Shown here: piece after piece, positions 22,159 to 32,470 of the stretch
Position numbering within the stretch: the first letter of the stretch is position 1
Layout: every line of letters starts with the position of its first letter
Assembly: GCF_009936175.1 (NCBI RefSeq)
Contig: NZ_AP019773.1
Location: 248,001 to 312,000, forward strand
Length of the DNA: 64,000 nt
Source: Bartonella quintana
Lineage (GTDB): Bacteria; Pseudomonadota; Alphaproteobacteria; Rhizobiales; Rhizobiaceae
Reading direction: 5' to 3'
Translations under genes and position numbers: made by a program
Notes under the pieces: model-generated
Databases searched by the model: none
What the model saw: the letters and a program-made list of their open reading frames with translations, nothing else
What the model was told of the DNA's origin: nothing

Positions 22159-22187
22159 TATTTGCCAATCCTATGACAAATCGTCAA
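22159..22187 (-). promoter_or_regulatory. Candidate sigma-70-type promoter of metK
   Basis: On the minus strand TTGACG (22182-22187) and CAAATA (22159-22164) are separated by 17 bases, placing transcription start roughly 40 bases before the metK ATG. The same bases can form an ATTTGTC/GGCAAAT hairpin. The -35 is near consensus and the -10 is weak. Confidence 0.45.
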
Positions 22188-22226
22188 TGCTGATTTATAA
22201 GGTCAGAGAGAAAGGATATATTTTAC

Positions 22227-22640
22227 TTATAGCTTATTTGTTAGATCTTCTTCAGAAAGTGCTTTTGCCAAATCAATGATTTTCCGACGTACCTTAGCAT
22301 CAGATATATTCGTGAAAGCACGCATGAGTTGGATTCCTTCGCTGCTAGAGCAAAAATCCATAAAGTTGTTATCGCTTTCAGCAAAACCTTCGACATGTTG
22401 GGAGTCAATACCTTTATCAAAAAAGTAAGAAACAGGGACATCCATAATTTCTGCAATCGCTTGAAGACGGCTTGCACCAATACGGTTTGTCCCTTTTTCG
22501 TATTTTTGAATTTGCTGGAAAGTGATGCCTAGCTTTTCACCCAATTTTTCTTGGGTAAGTCCTAAAATATTACGACGTAAACGAATACGGGTTCCGACAT
22601 AGATATCTATAGGATCGGGGTTTTTTTTAGTCTCGGTCAT
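22227..22640 (-). CDS. XRE-family helix-turn-helix regulator (PraR-like)
   Basis: A 137-residue DNA-binding regulator. An XRE/Cro-type HTH spans about residues 15-70, including IRLRRNILGLTQEKLGEKLG and FQQIQKYEKGTNRIG. The C-terminal half (VEGFAESDNNFMDFCSSSEG and after) is a short family-specific tail. Sequence and position next to metK resemble PraR of rhizobia, a regulator of biofilm and quorum-sensing genes; the name is inferred by similarity and synteny. It is upstream of metK with a 115-bp gap. Confidence 0.85.
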   Translation of the reverse strand: MTETKKNPDPIDIYVGTRIRLRRNILGLTQEKLGEKLGITFQQIQKYEKGTNRIGASRLQAIAEIMDVPVSYFFDKGIDSQHVEGFAESDNNFMDFCSSSEGIQLMRAFTNISDAKVRRKIIDLAKALSEEDLTNKL

Positions 22641-22786
22641 AATGCAACTCTTTAAATTTCTAGCACTTCACTTCTAAATCAACATCAGTTTTATGTGAGG
22701 TTGATTTATCATACAATAAGATACATGTAATAATTTTTCCCAACGTTAATGGTACGCATAACATGATACCGTACATGGGCATTTGA

Positions 22787-24421
22787 TCATTTAAGCTGTT
22801 TTGTAGAACCAAAACCAATGCGGTATAGTAGCATAAGAATGAATAAAATGAAAGTAGAGAATATTCTGTATTCATTGTTCCATATGGGGATAACGGGTGA
22901 TGGAATTGGCGAATCAATAACGCCAACAGCATTTTGTTGGAGAGCTACAATAATTCGTCCATAAGAATCAATGACAGCCGATATTCCATTATTGGCTGCT
23001 CGTATGAGGGGGATTCCCAGTTCAACTGCACGAAGTTGTGCTTGTTGAAGATGTTGGTAGGGGCCGGGTGTTATCCCAAACCAGGCATCATTTGTCACAT
23101 TAATGATTGCTTGAGGAGGAGAGCCTTTAAAAGTCATTTCATTGGGAAATATTGCTTCATAACAAATTAGCGGAAGATATGAAAACCCGTTCGGCATCAT
23201 AACAGTTTTGCGTATACTCGCAGCACTATATCCACCAATATTATCAGCAAGAGCATACAATCCAATTTTTTTGAATAAATTCTGATAGGGAAGATATTCA
23301 CCAAAAGGAACCAGATGAAGTTTATCAGAAGTGTTTAAAATATCACCTTTAGCATTAATGACTGCAATTGTATTAAAATATTGTGTTTGTGCATGAAGAG
23401 GATCATTACTAGCACGTATAGCGCCAATAATAGCCCATTGTTTGGGCTTGAGAAAAGAGGCAATGTGCATTGTGATAACAGAGTTATCATAGAGAAGATA
23501 AGGAATGGATGCTTCAGGCCATACGATAAAGTCCGGTTCTGGATTCTGATCCGCTGTTGATGTTACACTCAGGTCCATGTGAGCTGCAAATATGGCTTCT
23601 CGTGTTGTATTGCTCAATTTTGTGTTTTGTTGGATAGAAGGTTGAATAATGCGTACCCAATGGCTATTCTTTTTGTAATCAGTTATGTTAGGTGCAGAAT
23701 TGAGACGATAAAATCCAAAACCGCTGTGGGCTAATATAAGCGATAAGCAAAAAACAAGTGCCGATTTCTTTTTTTCATCCGTTAATAAAACAGTAGGTAA
23801 ACTATAAATTAAAACGGCAAGAATATTCATTCCATAAAGTCCCAAGATTGCATCGGATTGCATGAACATAGGGGTTGGCATAATTGTGTAACCAAGAGCA
23901 TTCCATGGAAAGCCTGTGAACAAGATAGAGCGCAACCATTCTGCTAGTCCCAGTGCAAAAGCCAAAACAAAAAAGCGTGCTATTCCTTTTGTCCATAACA
24001 AGCCGACAATGAAACCAGCAAAAAACCAATAAAGAGAAAGATAGAGGGGAGGGAAAAAAATAGCAAATGGCACTGCCCATCCAAAAGCAACAGGATCTGT
24101 CAACAAAGCATTACTCAGCCACCAAAGGCTGCAGATAAAATAACCAAAGCCAAAGGTTCCACAGCTTAAAGCGTAGATCAGAAGACATTTTTTTCTGTTT
24201 TGAATAGCACTTATTTTATCAAGTAAAACAATGAAGACAGGGAAAGTTAAAAAGCAGAGAGGTGTCAAATAAAAGGGTGGAAGTGCAAAAGATGAAAACC
24301 CACCACACAGAAACAGCACTGCTTGCCGTTTCCAACCAGTAACGGAAAGCGAAAAAACTATGAACCGGTTTAAAAACGCTTGGCTATTCTTTGGAGATGA
24401 CATTTTGTTTAAACTTTTCAT
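22787..24421 (-). CDS. lnt: Apolipoprotein N-acyltransferase
   Basis: A 544-residue inner-membrane enzyme that adds the third acyl chain to bacterial lipoproteins. About seven hydrophobic segments occupy residues 30-230, then a periplasmic nitrilase-like domain carries the catalytic triad: Glu303 in WPEASIPY, Lys367 in DKLHLVPFGEY and Cys420 in LICYEAIFP. A last membrane segment is near the C-terminus. It overlaps the end of the upstream CBS-domain gene by 38 bp, which suggests coupling. An ATG six codons in (24403) is an alternative start. Substrates here include the SleB-like lipoprotein at 50.7 kb, by inference. Confidence 0.95.
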   Translation of the reverse strand: MKSLNKMSSPKNSQAFLNRFIVFSLSVTGWKRQAVLFLCGGFSSFALPPFYLTPLCFLTFPVFIVLLDKISAIQNRKKCLLIYALSCGTFGFGYFICSLWWLSNALLTDPVAFGWAVPFAIFFPPLYLSLYWFFAGFIVGLLWTKGIARFFVLAFALGLAEWLRSILFTGFPWNALGYTIMPTPMFMQSDAILGLYGMNILAVLIYSLPTVLLTDEKKKSALVFCLSLILAHSGFGFYRLNSAPNITDYKKNSHWVRIIQPSIQQNTKLSNTTREAIFAAHMDLSVTSTADQNPEPDFIVWPEASIPYLLYDNSVITMHIASFLKPKQWAIIGAIRASNDPLHAQTQYFNTIAVINAKGDILNTSDKLHLVPFGEYLPYQNLFKKIGLYALADNIGGYSAASIRKTVMMPNGFSYLPLICYEAIFPNEMTFKGSPPQAIINVTNDAWFGITPGPYQHLQQAQLRAVELGIPLIRAANNGISAVIDSYGRIIVALQQNAVGVIDSPIPSPVIPIWNNEYRIFSTFILFILMLLYRIGFGSTKQLK

Positions 24422-25403
24422 TCTCTTGAATACGAAAAATGCGCAATCGCTTAATCCGACGTTTATCAGCTTCTAAAATACGGAATCGATAACCTGGAAC
24501 CGCTTCAATGACTTCACCTTTTGCAGGAATGCGATCAAGAATGGAGACAATCAAACCACCAATAGTATCAACTTCATCACCATATTCTCCTACGATAAAA
24601 TCAGGACCAAGAGCTTTCTCCACATCTTCTAGTTCGGTTTTCGCGTCAACAAGCCATTTATTATTTGGTTCGCGCACGATAGCATTGTCAACATCATCAT
24701 GTTCATCTTCGATATCACCAACGACCAATTCGACAATATCTTCCATAGAAACTAAACCATCTGTACCACCATGTTCATCAATTACCAAAGCCATTTGTGT
24801 TCGTGTGGTTTGCATACGTGTTAGTAATTTGCTTGCAAGCATGGAGCCAGGAACGAAGAGAACTGGTCGAATAAGATCTAGTTCACCAATTGGGGTATAC
24901 AAATCCGTATGGTTTAACTGCAATGAATCGAATGTCTGTTTGGTTTGAGCCGATTTGGTAATAAAGTGCGCTATATAATTAAGGATATCGCGGATATGAA
25001 TCATTCCCCGTGGATCGTCTAAGGTTTCAGCATAAACAGGTATGCGAGAATGTCCAATTTTTGCAAAACATTTAAGGGCTTTTCCAAGAGGGGTATTTAT
25101 ATCCAATGCCTCGATTTCAGAACGTGGAATCATGACATCATCAACGCGTGCTTCACGCAAGCGTAGAATATTATGCAGCATAGTACGTTCTTCAGGTGAG
25201 AAGAGGGCAGTGTCTTTTTCATTGTTAGCAGTGAGTGCAACGGTAAGATTATCACGCAGTGATGTAGAATTGCGGCCACGTAAAAACGAAAACAAATGAT
25301 TTATCAGGGAGTGTTTTTCTGTATGATTTGCTTGTTGAGGCGAATGTTCTTCAGTATGAGAAGGCGTTTGATTATTATTTTGTGCATTCACTTTATTTTC
25401 CAT
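24384..25403 (-). CDS. CBS-domain protein of the CorC/HlyC (TlyC) family
   Basis: A 339-residue cytoplasmic protein with two CBS domains (about 80-210, containing VDDVMIPRSEIEAL and DEHGGTDGLVSMEDIVELVVG) followed by the CorC/HlyC C-terminal domain (about 230-320, EYGDEVDTIGGLIVSIL). E. coli CorC relates to magnesium and cobalt efflux, while Rickettsia homologues were called hemolysins. Position between ybeY and lnt matches the E. coli ybeZ-ybeY-corC-lnt cluster, so CorC-like is the better label. No membrane segment is seen. Confidence 0.9.
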   Translation of the reverse strand: MENKVNAQNNNQTPSHTEEHSPQQANHTEKHSLINHLFSFLRGRNSTSLRDNLTVALTANNEKDTALFSPEERTMLHNILRLREARVDDVMIPRSEIEALDINTPLGKALKCFAKIGHSRIPVYAETLDDPRGMIHIRDILNYIAHFITKSAQTKQTFDSLQLNHTDLYTPIGELDLIRPVLFVPGSMLASKLLTRMQTTRTQMALVIDEHGGTDGLVSMEDIVELVVGDIEDEHDDVDNAIVREPNNKWLVDAKTELEDVEKALGPDFIVGEYGDEVDTIGGLIVSILDRIPAKGEVIEAVPGYRFRILEADKRRIKRLRIFRIQENEKFKQNVISKE

Positions 25404-25500
25404 GGTTTTGAGATCTTTTAAACTTTCTTTTTATAAGAGAGATAAGGTGTTTTAAATTGTATGATTGTGATATTGATTTAAAAAGTTAATTTTTATCATT

Positions 25501-25977
25501 TTAAGATAATTCAGCATAGGGATCATTTATGGAAAGCTTTAGAAGAATTTCTCTTTCGAGCTCTTCCATTTGACACGCTTCATCATTTGTTTCATGGTTA
25601 TAGCCAAGCAGATGGAGGATACCATGGACAATCATATGCGTTAAATGGTCCTGAAAAGATTTTCCTTCTTTCTTTGCTTCAAGAACGACAGTTTCTTGCG
25701 CAATAATGATATCACCAAGCATGAGTCCAGGTGGATCTCCAGCTTTAAGGGGCAAAGCAGGAAAGGATAACACATTGGTGGATTTGTTTTTATTGCGCCA
25801 TTGTGCATTGATCTGTGCCATATGTTTGTCATCTGTAAAAAGCAGGCTGATTTCGCTTACAACATTTTCCAATGAAAGATGGTGCATTGTCGTTTTTAAT
25901 GCTTTTTCGGTGATATCATAAAGCATTTTCTCATTATTCCACCTAGCATTCTCAACAGTTATATCAATAGTAATCAT
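25501..25977 (-). CDS. ybeY: Endoribonuclease YbeY
   Basis: A 158-residue zinc endoribonuclease for rRNA maturation and ribosome quality control. The metal-binding motif [16 protein letters not shown] provides His118, His122 and His128. The ATG at 25977 gives the family-like [10 protein letters not shown]; a TTG six bases upstream is also possible. It starts about 12 bases after the phoH stop and precedes the CorC-like gene, as in many proteobacteria. Confidence 0.95.
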   Translation of the reverse strand: MITIDITVENARWNNEKMLYDITEKALKTTMHHLSLENVVSEISLLFTDDKHMAQINAQWRNKNKSTNVLSFPALPLKAGDPPGLMLGDIIIAQETVVLEAKKEGKSFQDHLTHMIVHGILHLLGYNHETNDEACQMEELEREILLKLSINDPYAELS

Positions 25978-25989
25978 GATCAATCAAAT

Positions 25990-27132
25990 TCACTTTTTTG
26001 ACGAAGAGCATGAGAGTGGCATTTCTTTGTTTTGTGCTTCAGAATTATGATCATAAGCCCGGATGATAGCGGCAACAAGGGGATGGCGCACAACATCTTT
26101 TTCATCGAAGCGAATAATTGCAATATTTTCTATATTTGAAAGAATACGTATTGCTTCAATTAAACCTGATTTTTGTCCTGCAGGCAAATCAATTTGGCTT
26201 ACATCACCGGTAACGATCATGCGTGCGCCTTCTCCAAGACGTGTAAGAAACATTTTCATTTGCATGGACGTGGTATTTTGTGCCTCATCAAGAATGATAG
26301 CTGCATGAGAAAGTGTTCGTCCACGCATGAAAGCAAGAGGAGCAATTTCTATGACACCAGAAGCTAAAATACGTTCTACTTTTTCGACGGGCATCATATC
26401 ATAAAGAGCGTCATAAAGCGGACGTAAATACGGGTCGACTTTTTCTTTGAGATCACCGGGAAGAAAGCCAAGATGTTCTCCAGCTTCAACCGCCGGACGT
26501 GAGAGGATAATTCGTTCAATGATGCCATGCTCTAAAAGCATTGCAGCGTGAGCAACAGCAAGATATGTTTTTCCTGTTCCTGCTGGCCCTACACCAAAAA
26601 CAAGTTCAGTGTGTTCCATTGCACGTATATAAGCATCTTGTGTTGAGGTTCGGGCATGGATTGTTTTTTTATGGGTACTCAACCGTGCTGGTATACGTTT
26701 TGTTGCAGGTTGTGTTGTTGTTGGCGATTCTTGCTGTTTATATAGCAAATTTGCCATGGCAATCGCTCCTTCTATATCCGATAAAGTGAGCTCTGGATAT
26801 GTTTTAACGCGTTCATAAAGCTGCTGTAATACATATTGTGCGTGCTTTATAGCAGCAATATTTCCACGGATTAAAATTTCATTACCACGTGGATGAATGC
26901 TAAGTCCGAGTTTTTGTTCGATATAAGCAAGATTTTCGTCGAGTTTACCAAAAACCGCTTTTGCATATTGATTGTTTTCAAAAATTAAAACAACATCTTT
27001 AACATCTGCTGCGTTTGCTTTTCCCAAGATACCAGTATTTTCAGGATAGGTACTTATTTTCTCTTTAACGCACTTTATCTTTTCGGTTGAAGCTTTCAAC
27101 CTATTCTCCCATATCCACCAAATGTTGCACAT
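25990..27132 (-). CDS. phoH: PhoH/YbeZ family ATPase
   Basis: A 380-residue cytoplasmic ATPase, probably RNA-related, that partners functionally with YbeY. A KH-like N-terminal domain (about 45-110) is followed by the PhoH ATPase domain with Walker A GPAGTGKT at 182-189 and Walker B AIILDEAQNTT. The first 30 residues are unlike the family and the ATG has only a weak ribosome site, so the true start may lie downstream at a non-ATG codon. It follows miaB by 44 bp; miaB-phoH-ybeY is a classic linkage. Confidence 0.9.
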   Translation of the reverse strand: MCNIWWIWENRLKASTEKIKCVKEKISTYPENTGILGKANAADVKDVVLIFENNQYAKAVFGKLDENLAYIEQKLGLSIHPRGNEILIRGNIAAIKHAQYVLQQLYERVKTYPELTLSDIEGAIAMANLLYKQQESPTTTQPATKRIPARLSTHKKTIHARTSTQDAYIRAMEHTELVFGVGPAGTGKTYLAVAHAAMLLEHGIIERIILSRPAVEAGEHLGFLPGDLKEKVDPYLRPLYDALYDMMPVEKVERILASGVIEIAPLAFMRGRTLSHAAIILDEAQNTTSMQMKMFLTRLGEGARMIVTGDVSQIDLPAGQKSGLIEAIRILSNIENIAIIRFDEKDVVRHPLVAAIIRAYDHNSEAQNKEMPLSCSSSKK

Positions 27133-27176
27133 TTTCTTGAGTAAACTTTGTTTTGAACGAGATGTCAGAGGTCTCT

Positions 27177-28553
27177 TTATACATTTGCTATTTCACCGAC
27201 AAAACTGTTTGAGCCTGCATTTTTAATATGGATGGACATCACTGTGCCCGTAGAAGCCTCTGTATCTACTACAACAGGTAAAAGCCAAGGTGAACGGCCT
27301 ACCATTTGCCCAGAGTGACGTCCAACTTTTTCGATGAGAACATCGGTTGTTTGACCAATTTTAGAGCGCAAAAATGCATTTTGCTGTTCAAGAAGAAGAA
27401 CCTGTAAATGTTGGAGCCGGGCATCTTTTACAGCTTCATCAACATGATTTTTCATTGTTGCACCAATTGTTCCAGGGCGAGGTGAATACTTAAAAGAATA
27501 GGCTGAACTGTATTGCACTTGTTTAATAAGTTTAACGGTTTCTTCAAAGTCTTCATCTGTTTCTCCTGGAAATCCCACAATAAAATCGCCTGAAAAAGCA
27601 ATATCGGGTCGTGCAGTACGGATTTTTTCGATAAGATGAAGATAATGAATGCTTTTATGTTGGCGATTCATCGCTTTTAAGATGCGATCTGAACCCGATT
27701 GGACAGGAAGATGCAGATAAGGCATCAATATGTCAAGATCTCGATGTGCGGCAATAAGACTGTCATCCATATCACGCGGATGACTGGTTGTGTAACGCAG
27801 ACGCTTTAAACCATCCAGTTTGGCAAGATGATAGAGAAGATCACCAAGACGCCAAGTTTTACCATTAGCAATTTGTCCGTGCCAACCATTGACATTTTGT
27901 CCAAGCAGCGTAATTTCTTTGACACCAGCTTCAATGAGCTGTCGGGCTTCCTCGGTAATTTGCTCGACAGAGCGGGATATTTCCGCACCGCGTGTATAGG
28001 GGACAACACAAAAAGTACAAAATTTGTCACAGCCTTCCTGTACTGTTAAAAATGCACTAACGCCTCGTTTTCTTACAGCACGTTTATTATGAGGCGGTAA
28101 ATGGGCAAATTTATCCTCAACAGGATAGTCTGTTTCAACAATTTTTTTCCCCTGTTTGGTTTGTTCTAACAAATCCGGCAAGCGATGATACATTTGGGGT
28201 CCAATGACGAGATCCACCATTGGTGCACGGCGCAAAATTTCATTGCCTTCAGCCTGTGCAACACAACCAGTCACACCGATCATTAAGGGTTTGTCAAGTG
28301 TACGTTCTTGACGCATTACCCGTAAGCGACCAAGATCAGAATAGAGTTTTTCAGCTGCTTTTTCACGGATATGGCAAGTATTGAGAAGAATAAGGTCGGC
28401 GTCATTTGGTGTTTGTGTAGCAACATAACCCTTTGAACTGAGACTATCGGTCATCCGTTGGCTGTCATAAACATTCATTTGACAACCATAGGTTTTAATA
28501 AAAACCTTTTTAGGAACAATAGAGGGCGTATTTTTAGGATTTGCTTTATTCAT
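27177..28553 (-). CDS. miaB: tRNA-2-methylthio-N6-dimethylallyladenosine synthase
   Basis: A 458-residue radical-SAM methylthiotransferase modifying A37 of tRNAs. The auxiliary cluster cysteines are Cys24 (TYGCQMN), Cys60 (LLNTCHIR) and Cys97 ([10 protein letters not shown]). The radical-SAM CxxxCxxC is Cys175-Cys179-Cys182 in [13 protein letters not shown] domain closes the protein (about 385-450). It starts 31 bases after rimI and precedes phoH. Confidence 0.97.
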   Translation of the reverse strand: MNKANPKNTPSIVPKKVFIKTYGCQMNVYDSQRMTDSLSSKGYVATQTPNDADLILLNTCHIREKAAEKLYSDLGRLRVMRQERTLDKPLMIGVTGCVAQAEGNEILRRAPMVDLVIGPQMYHRLPDLLEQTKQGKKIVETDYPVEDKFAHLPPHNKRAVRKRGVSAFLTVQEGCDKFCTFCVVPYTRGAEISRSVEQITEEARQLIEAGVKEITLLGQNVNGWHGQIANGKTWRLGDLLYHLAKLDGLKRLRYTTSHPRDMDDSLIAAHRDLDILMPYLHLPVQSGSDRILKAMNRQHKSIHYLHLIEKIRTARPDIAFSGDFIVGFPGETDEDFEETVKLIKQVQYSSAYSFKYSPRPGTIGATMKNHVDEAVKDARLQHLQVLLLEQQNAFLRSKIGQTTDVLIEKVGRHSGQMVGRSPWLLPVVVDTEASTGTVMSIHIKNAGSNSFVGEIANV

Positions 28554-28584
28554 AATTCATGTCTAAATGTTTTTTACACAAATC

Positions 28585-29076
28585 TCAATCTTTTTGCTTA
28601 AAAGTTTTTTGCATAATGATTGCATCTACGCGGCTGTTTTTTGATTGGTAGTAGGCAAGACGTTTGGAAATTTTTTGAAATTCAAAACGTTGATAAAGTT
28701 TCAAAGCAGAAAGATTGGTTTCTTCTACCTCTAGGAATAGTTTTATAGCGCGCTCTTGGTAAAGATGGTGAAGTGTACTATCGATAAGCAAGATGCCAAT
28801 TCCTTGTCGACGATAATGAGGATGGACGGCAATAGTGATGATTTCTGCTTCATCAAGAATGAGACGGCATAGGCAAAAGCCTAAAATTTGATTAGGTCGC
28901 CCAATGAGAGAGGCTTTGTATCCGAAGATAGAGTGATCTTGTAAGAAGTGATCAAATGCTTGTTTTTCCCAAGCAGGGATAAAACAATGCTTATGAATTT
29001 TATGAAGGGAAATGCTATCATTAGCTTGTAGCGGAGCAACCCAAAAATGCTTTTTTGTCAATGAAAATTTGGACAT
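28585..29076 (-). CDS. rimI: RimI-like GNAT N-acetyltransferase
   Basis: A 163-residue GNAT acetyltransferase, in E. coli acetylating the N-terminus of ribosomal protein S18. The acetyl-CoA loop is IAVHPHYRRQGIGILL near residue 85, followed by LEVEETNLSALKLYQRF, the family's signature region. Its ATG shares one base with the tsaB stop (TAATG). The tsaB-rimI pairing supports the name; the actual substrate is inferred. Confidence 0.9.
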   Translation of the reverse strand: MSKFSLTKKHFWVAPLQANDSISLHKIHKHCFIPAWEKQAFDHFLQDHSIFGYKASLIGRPNQILGFCLCRLILDEAEIITIAVHPHYRRQGIGILLIDSTLHHLYQERAIKLFLEVEETNLSALKLYQRFEFQKISKRLAYYQSKNSRVDAIIMQKTFKQKD

Positions 29077-29759
29077 TATTTTTTTCTTGGTAAAGAAAAA
29101 CCGGTTTGTTGTTTTATGTCAGCACTCCGTAGATAGAGTGGACAGGGACGGTCTTGTGGTTGTTTGCTTGCAGCAAGGTGAGCATAACTTACAATATCAG
29201 CTGCTTCGCATAAGGTTTGATCTAGTATGACTTTTTTGTTTATCCTGTTATTTTTAATATGCAGTGCAACGATATGAGCTGCTGGGCCAGTTAGTCTTAT
29301 TTGCTGCGGTAAATCTTTGATGATATTTTCGATTGTTTTTAAGCCAGGTTCCCCCAAAGGAGTGAGATCTTCGTTGAAATTTTGATGATAAAACATATCT
29401 CTACCGGCTTCAATGACAACGCTGATTGCTAGTGTAGTATTTTTATTGGTTGCATGCATTGCTAATGCTTCAAGTGCGCTTACTCCAACAGCTGGTATTT
29501 CTAGTGCTAGCGCTAAAGCTCTTGCTGTTGAAATGCCTACACGCACACCGGTGAATGATCCAGGTCCAATATTGACAGCAATACGATCAACTTGACTAAG
29601 AGTCATATTGGCTTGTTCCGTTACTTGTGTGATGTATCCAATAAGTTTTTCAGCATGTCCTTTGTTCATGCGCTCGCTGATACGGGCAATGACAGATTTA
29701 TGACGAATGAGCGCAACGGCGCAATAGATTGAGGCAGTGTCTATGGCAAGGATAAGCAT
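29076..29759 (-). CDS. tsaB: tRNA threonylcarbamoyladenosine biosynthesis protein TsaB
   Basis: A 227-residue ASKHA-fold protein that forms the TsaB-TsaD-TsaE complex making t6A37 in tRNA. It shows LAIDTASIYCAVAL at the N-terminus and VNIGPGSFTGVRVGISTARAL in the body. I start at the ATG that gives MLILAIDT with an ACGAGA upstream; the frame is open to 29840 from a TTG without support. It overlaps rimI by one base. Confidence 0.95.
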   Translation of the reverse strand: MLILAIDTASIYCAVALIRHKSVIARISERMNKGHAEKLIGYITQVTEQANMTLSQVDRIAVNIGPGSFTGVRVGISTARALALALEIPAVGVSALEALAMHATNKNTTLAISVVIEAGRDMFYHQNFNEDLTPLGEPGLKTIENIIKDLPQQIRLTGPAAHIVALHIKNNRINKKVILDQTLCEAADIVSYAHLAASKQPQDRPCPLYLRSADIKQQTGFSLPRKK

Positions 29760-30434
29760 AAGAATATTCTCGTTAAATAATATGATAAACAAAAGTCCTG
29801 CTGTATTTTTTACTCTTTGTTTTATTAGTGCATTTTGCAATATTTTAAAAAAGTTGCGAAATGGATAGACAACATTATTTTTTTTGAATGTTTTACTATG
29901 GGCGGTCGCATATTCAATATGTTTTTGCGTGGTATGTTTCTTGTCTACACAAATAAAGAGCGATCGTTAAATGGAGTTAGGTTTTTCGCAAAAAAGCGAT
30001 ATCTTTTTCTCATTGGATGTAGTGGTTTTTGCTTTAAGCTTCATTTCTTTTGTAACAATAAAGTACATGCAACCATTTGAAAGGGAGAAATCATGAGATC
30101 ATATTTGTTTTTTCCCTATAAGAGCATATTTCATGAGCCTTTTGTAAAAACTTTATTTTAGTTAGAGCAGAGTTTTTTGATGAATTCTGTATTTTAGTAT
30201 CATGCTCATTAATTAGCAATTGTATACTAAAAACCGATTGAATAAGCAGTTTGATAGTTTGCTATTTAATATGAATGCGCATTGGATTTTTTGTATAGAA
30301 TAATGAGAAATCTTTGGAACTTTGATTTGGTTTGGTGAAAAGACTGCGTCAATATTGACAAATCTTTGGGTTGAGTGCGTGCTACGTTGAAAAAAGCAAA
30401 AGCATTTTAGGGGGCTCTTTTAAAATGTTATAGG
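29760..30434. other. Gap with no recognised gene
   Basis: This stretch upstream of tsaB has only short stop-limited frames. A plus-strand frame from about 29835 to 30080 is hydrophobic and Cys/Phe-rich but has no family resemblance that I can name, and no good ribosome site. It probably contains the tsaB-rimI promoter and decayed DNA bordering the YeiH relic. Confidence 0.4.
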
Positions 30435-31480
30435 GTTCAAATCAATCAATTTTATCATAATAAGGCTAAAAGCTCCCATAAAGGAGGAGCAAGTTGAAGC
30501 TAAAATAACGCACCATCCTCCTTTTTGAATGAGCGTAATCAACGCCTAATCGCAAAGCTGCCATTGAAATGACAGTGAAAAACTGCGCAATAAGTTTGAT
30601 CAGGTTGAATGCTATGACAGGAATAAGTCCGCTGAGCGGATAAGCATCATGATAGTAAAAGCAATGATAAACCATGTGACGAGAGTGTGTAGACGAAAGG
30701 TGTGTTTGTGCTGATCGGCGATAGATGATTGACAGGGTAAAATAACAGAGACTAACATTAAAATTCACACCAGTTTGACAATTGTTGCAATTTGAACGCT
30801 CACAAAAGAGACAGATGTTGTTGCGACCAAAATCTATATCTATAGTACAGCATAAAAAAACATGCCTGCAAGCACACTGTGTTGACTAAGCGACAAATTT
30901 AAAAGTGGATGTAAAAGAGGAGAAGTAAATAATCAGAACCCCTAAACGAGCCGTAAAAGCAATTGATGCAGCTACATCTTCATGTTTTGCTTTAATGACA
31001 AGCGCAACGGCGACGATAGCTGAATTGCTACAAATAGCATTGCTGCAAGCGATTGGGATTGCTAAATACTTAGAAAACCCGAAGTCTGTCAATGACAAAG
31101 CTTAGGATAATCGTTACAAATATAACGAATATGATGCCAGCAAACAAATTCCAACCGGCTGAAAGAACTGCGTTAATGCTAATTGCTTGCTCCTAGAAGA
31201 CCAACAATAGCAATTTTGAGAAGTGCTTTTGCGCAAAAGATTATCCCTTTTTTAAAATATGGTGGCAAAGTAAAACAACTACGGGTAATCTCTCTTCAGA
31301 GAATTGCCAAAACAGGACTCTCAAGCCACGCTTCTGCGAAAAGCTGTTTTTCTAAGATTTCTAAACTATAAACTAAGACTGATATGAGCACACATGTTAG
31401 AATACCAAGACTAAAATTGTTTAGAAGTGAGAGATTTTTTTTGATCACTTTAATAGTCTCTATAACAAAGAGATAAAAAG
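30435..31480 (-). pseudogene. Decayed YeiH/UPF0324-type permease gene
   Basis: Minus-strand frames, broken by several stops and shifts, together spell a YeiH-family (UPF0324) membrane protein. In order from 31460 down: LEKQLFAEAWLESPVLAIL, LPPYFKKGI with CAKALLKIAIV, FSKYLAIPIACSNAICSNSA, VIKAKHEDVAASIAFTARLG, then IKLIAQFFTVISMAALRLGV and a final GAFSLIMIKLI. These follow the family order across the full length, so the whole gene was once present. It cannot make a protein now. Confidence 0.82.
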
Positions 31481-31495
31481 CAATAAAAGAAAATT

Positions 31496-32101
31496 TTAAA
31501 GATTTGTTCTTGCCTGTAAGGCTGCAGCCAAGGTTCCATCATCAAGATAATCTAGTTCACCTCCTACGGGTACTCCATGGGCAAGTCGCGTAATTTTAAC
31601 TGAAAAATTGGAGAGCTGATCCGTGATGTAGTGAGCTGTTGTTTGTCCTTCAACCGTAGCATTAACAGCTAGAATAATCTCCATAATTGGATTCTGTACA
31701 ACGCGCTGAACTAAGGAAGTGATGTTGAGTTCATCAGGTCCTATTCCATCTAATGGTGAGAGCCGTCCGCCTAAGACATGATAACGGGCTGCCAAAGTTC
31801 TCGCACGCTCAAGAGCCCAGAGATCAGCAACATCTTCAACAACAATAATTGTTGTATCATCGCGGCGAGGATCTCTACAAATCGAACAAGGATCAGTGGT
31901 ATCGACATTTCCACAAACAGAACAAATGCAGACTTTATCTACAGCTGCTTGTATAGCTGCTCCTAAGGGCTCCAGCAATGTCTCCCTTTTTTTGATAAGG
32001 TAAAGTGCAGCACGACGCGCTGAACGCGGACCAAAACCTGGTATCCGCGCTAAAAGCTGAATGAGGCGCTCAATCTCAGGTCCTGCAATGTGCTTAGACA
32101 T
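31496..32101 (-). CDS. recR: Recombination mediator RecR
   Basis: A 201-residue protein of the RecFOR pathway that helps load RecA onto gapped DNA. It has an N-terminal helix-hairpin-helix ([17 protein letters not shown]), a four-Cys zinc finger (Cys60, Cys63, Cys72, Cys75) and a Toprim domain beginning [14 protein letters not shown]. Length equals E. coli RecR (201). It ends the dnaX-ybaB-recR cluster and starts 28 bases after ybaB. Confidence 0.97.
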   Translation of the reverse strand: MSKHIAGPEIERLIQLLARIPGFGPRSARRAALYLIKKRETLLEPLGAAIQAAVDKVCICSVCGNVDTTDPCSICRDPRRDDTTIIVVEDVADLWALERARTLAARYHVLGGRLSPLDGIGPDELNITSLVQRVVQNPIMEIILAVNATVEGQTTAHYITDQLSNFSVKITRLAHGVPVGGELDYLDDGTLAAALQARTNL

Positions 32102-32129
32102 ACTCTTATTCCATTAAATAAAATCCGAT

Positions 32130-32456
32130 TTATGAGAACGGAAATTTGAAACCCGATGGAAGCGGTAAACCTGCTGTCATGCTTTTAGTTTTTTCTTCCA
32201 TAGCTATTTCGATTTTTGTTTTGGCGTCATTATGAGCTGCCATAATCAGATCTTCAAGAATTTCAGATTCTTCAGGTTTAAGTAGTGAAGGATCAATTTT
32301 GATTGCTGTTATGGTATTCTTGCCGTTTAAGGTGACGTTGATAAGTCCACCGCCGGCAGTACCAATCATTTGCAGATTCGTCATTTCTTCTTGAATTTGC
32401 TGCATTTTTTCTTGAATTTCTTTAGCTTTTTTCATCATGCTCATCATATCACGCAT
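32130..32456 (-). CDS. ybaB: YbaB/EbfC family nucleoid-associated protein
   Basis: A 108-residue DNA-binding protein that dimerises as a pair of tweezers. The N-terminal [19 protein letters not shown] helix and [13 protein letters not shown] are typical. It sits 14 bases after dnaX and before recR, the widely conserved arrangement. Confidence 0.95.
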   Translation of the reverse strand: MRDMMSMMKKAKEIQEKMQQIQEEMTNLQMIGTAGGGLINVTLNGKNTITAIKIDPSLLKPEESEILEDLIMAAHNDAKTKIEIAMEEKTKSMTAGLPLPSGFKFPFS

Positions 32457-32470
32457 AGGAATAGGTATCC

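Noticed and set aside
22112..22226. SAM-II type riboswitch before metK
   Set aside because: The leader has a small hairpin but does not show the conserved SAM-II core; a plain promoter explains the sequence better.
30420..30450. tRNA T-loop-like GGTTCAAATC near 30428
   Set aside because: No acceptor, D or anticodon arms fit around it; it lies in the tail of the YeiH relic.
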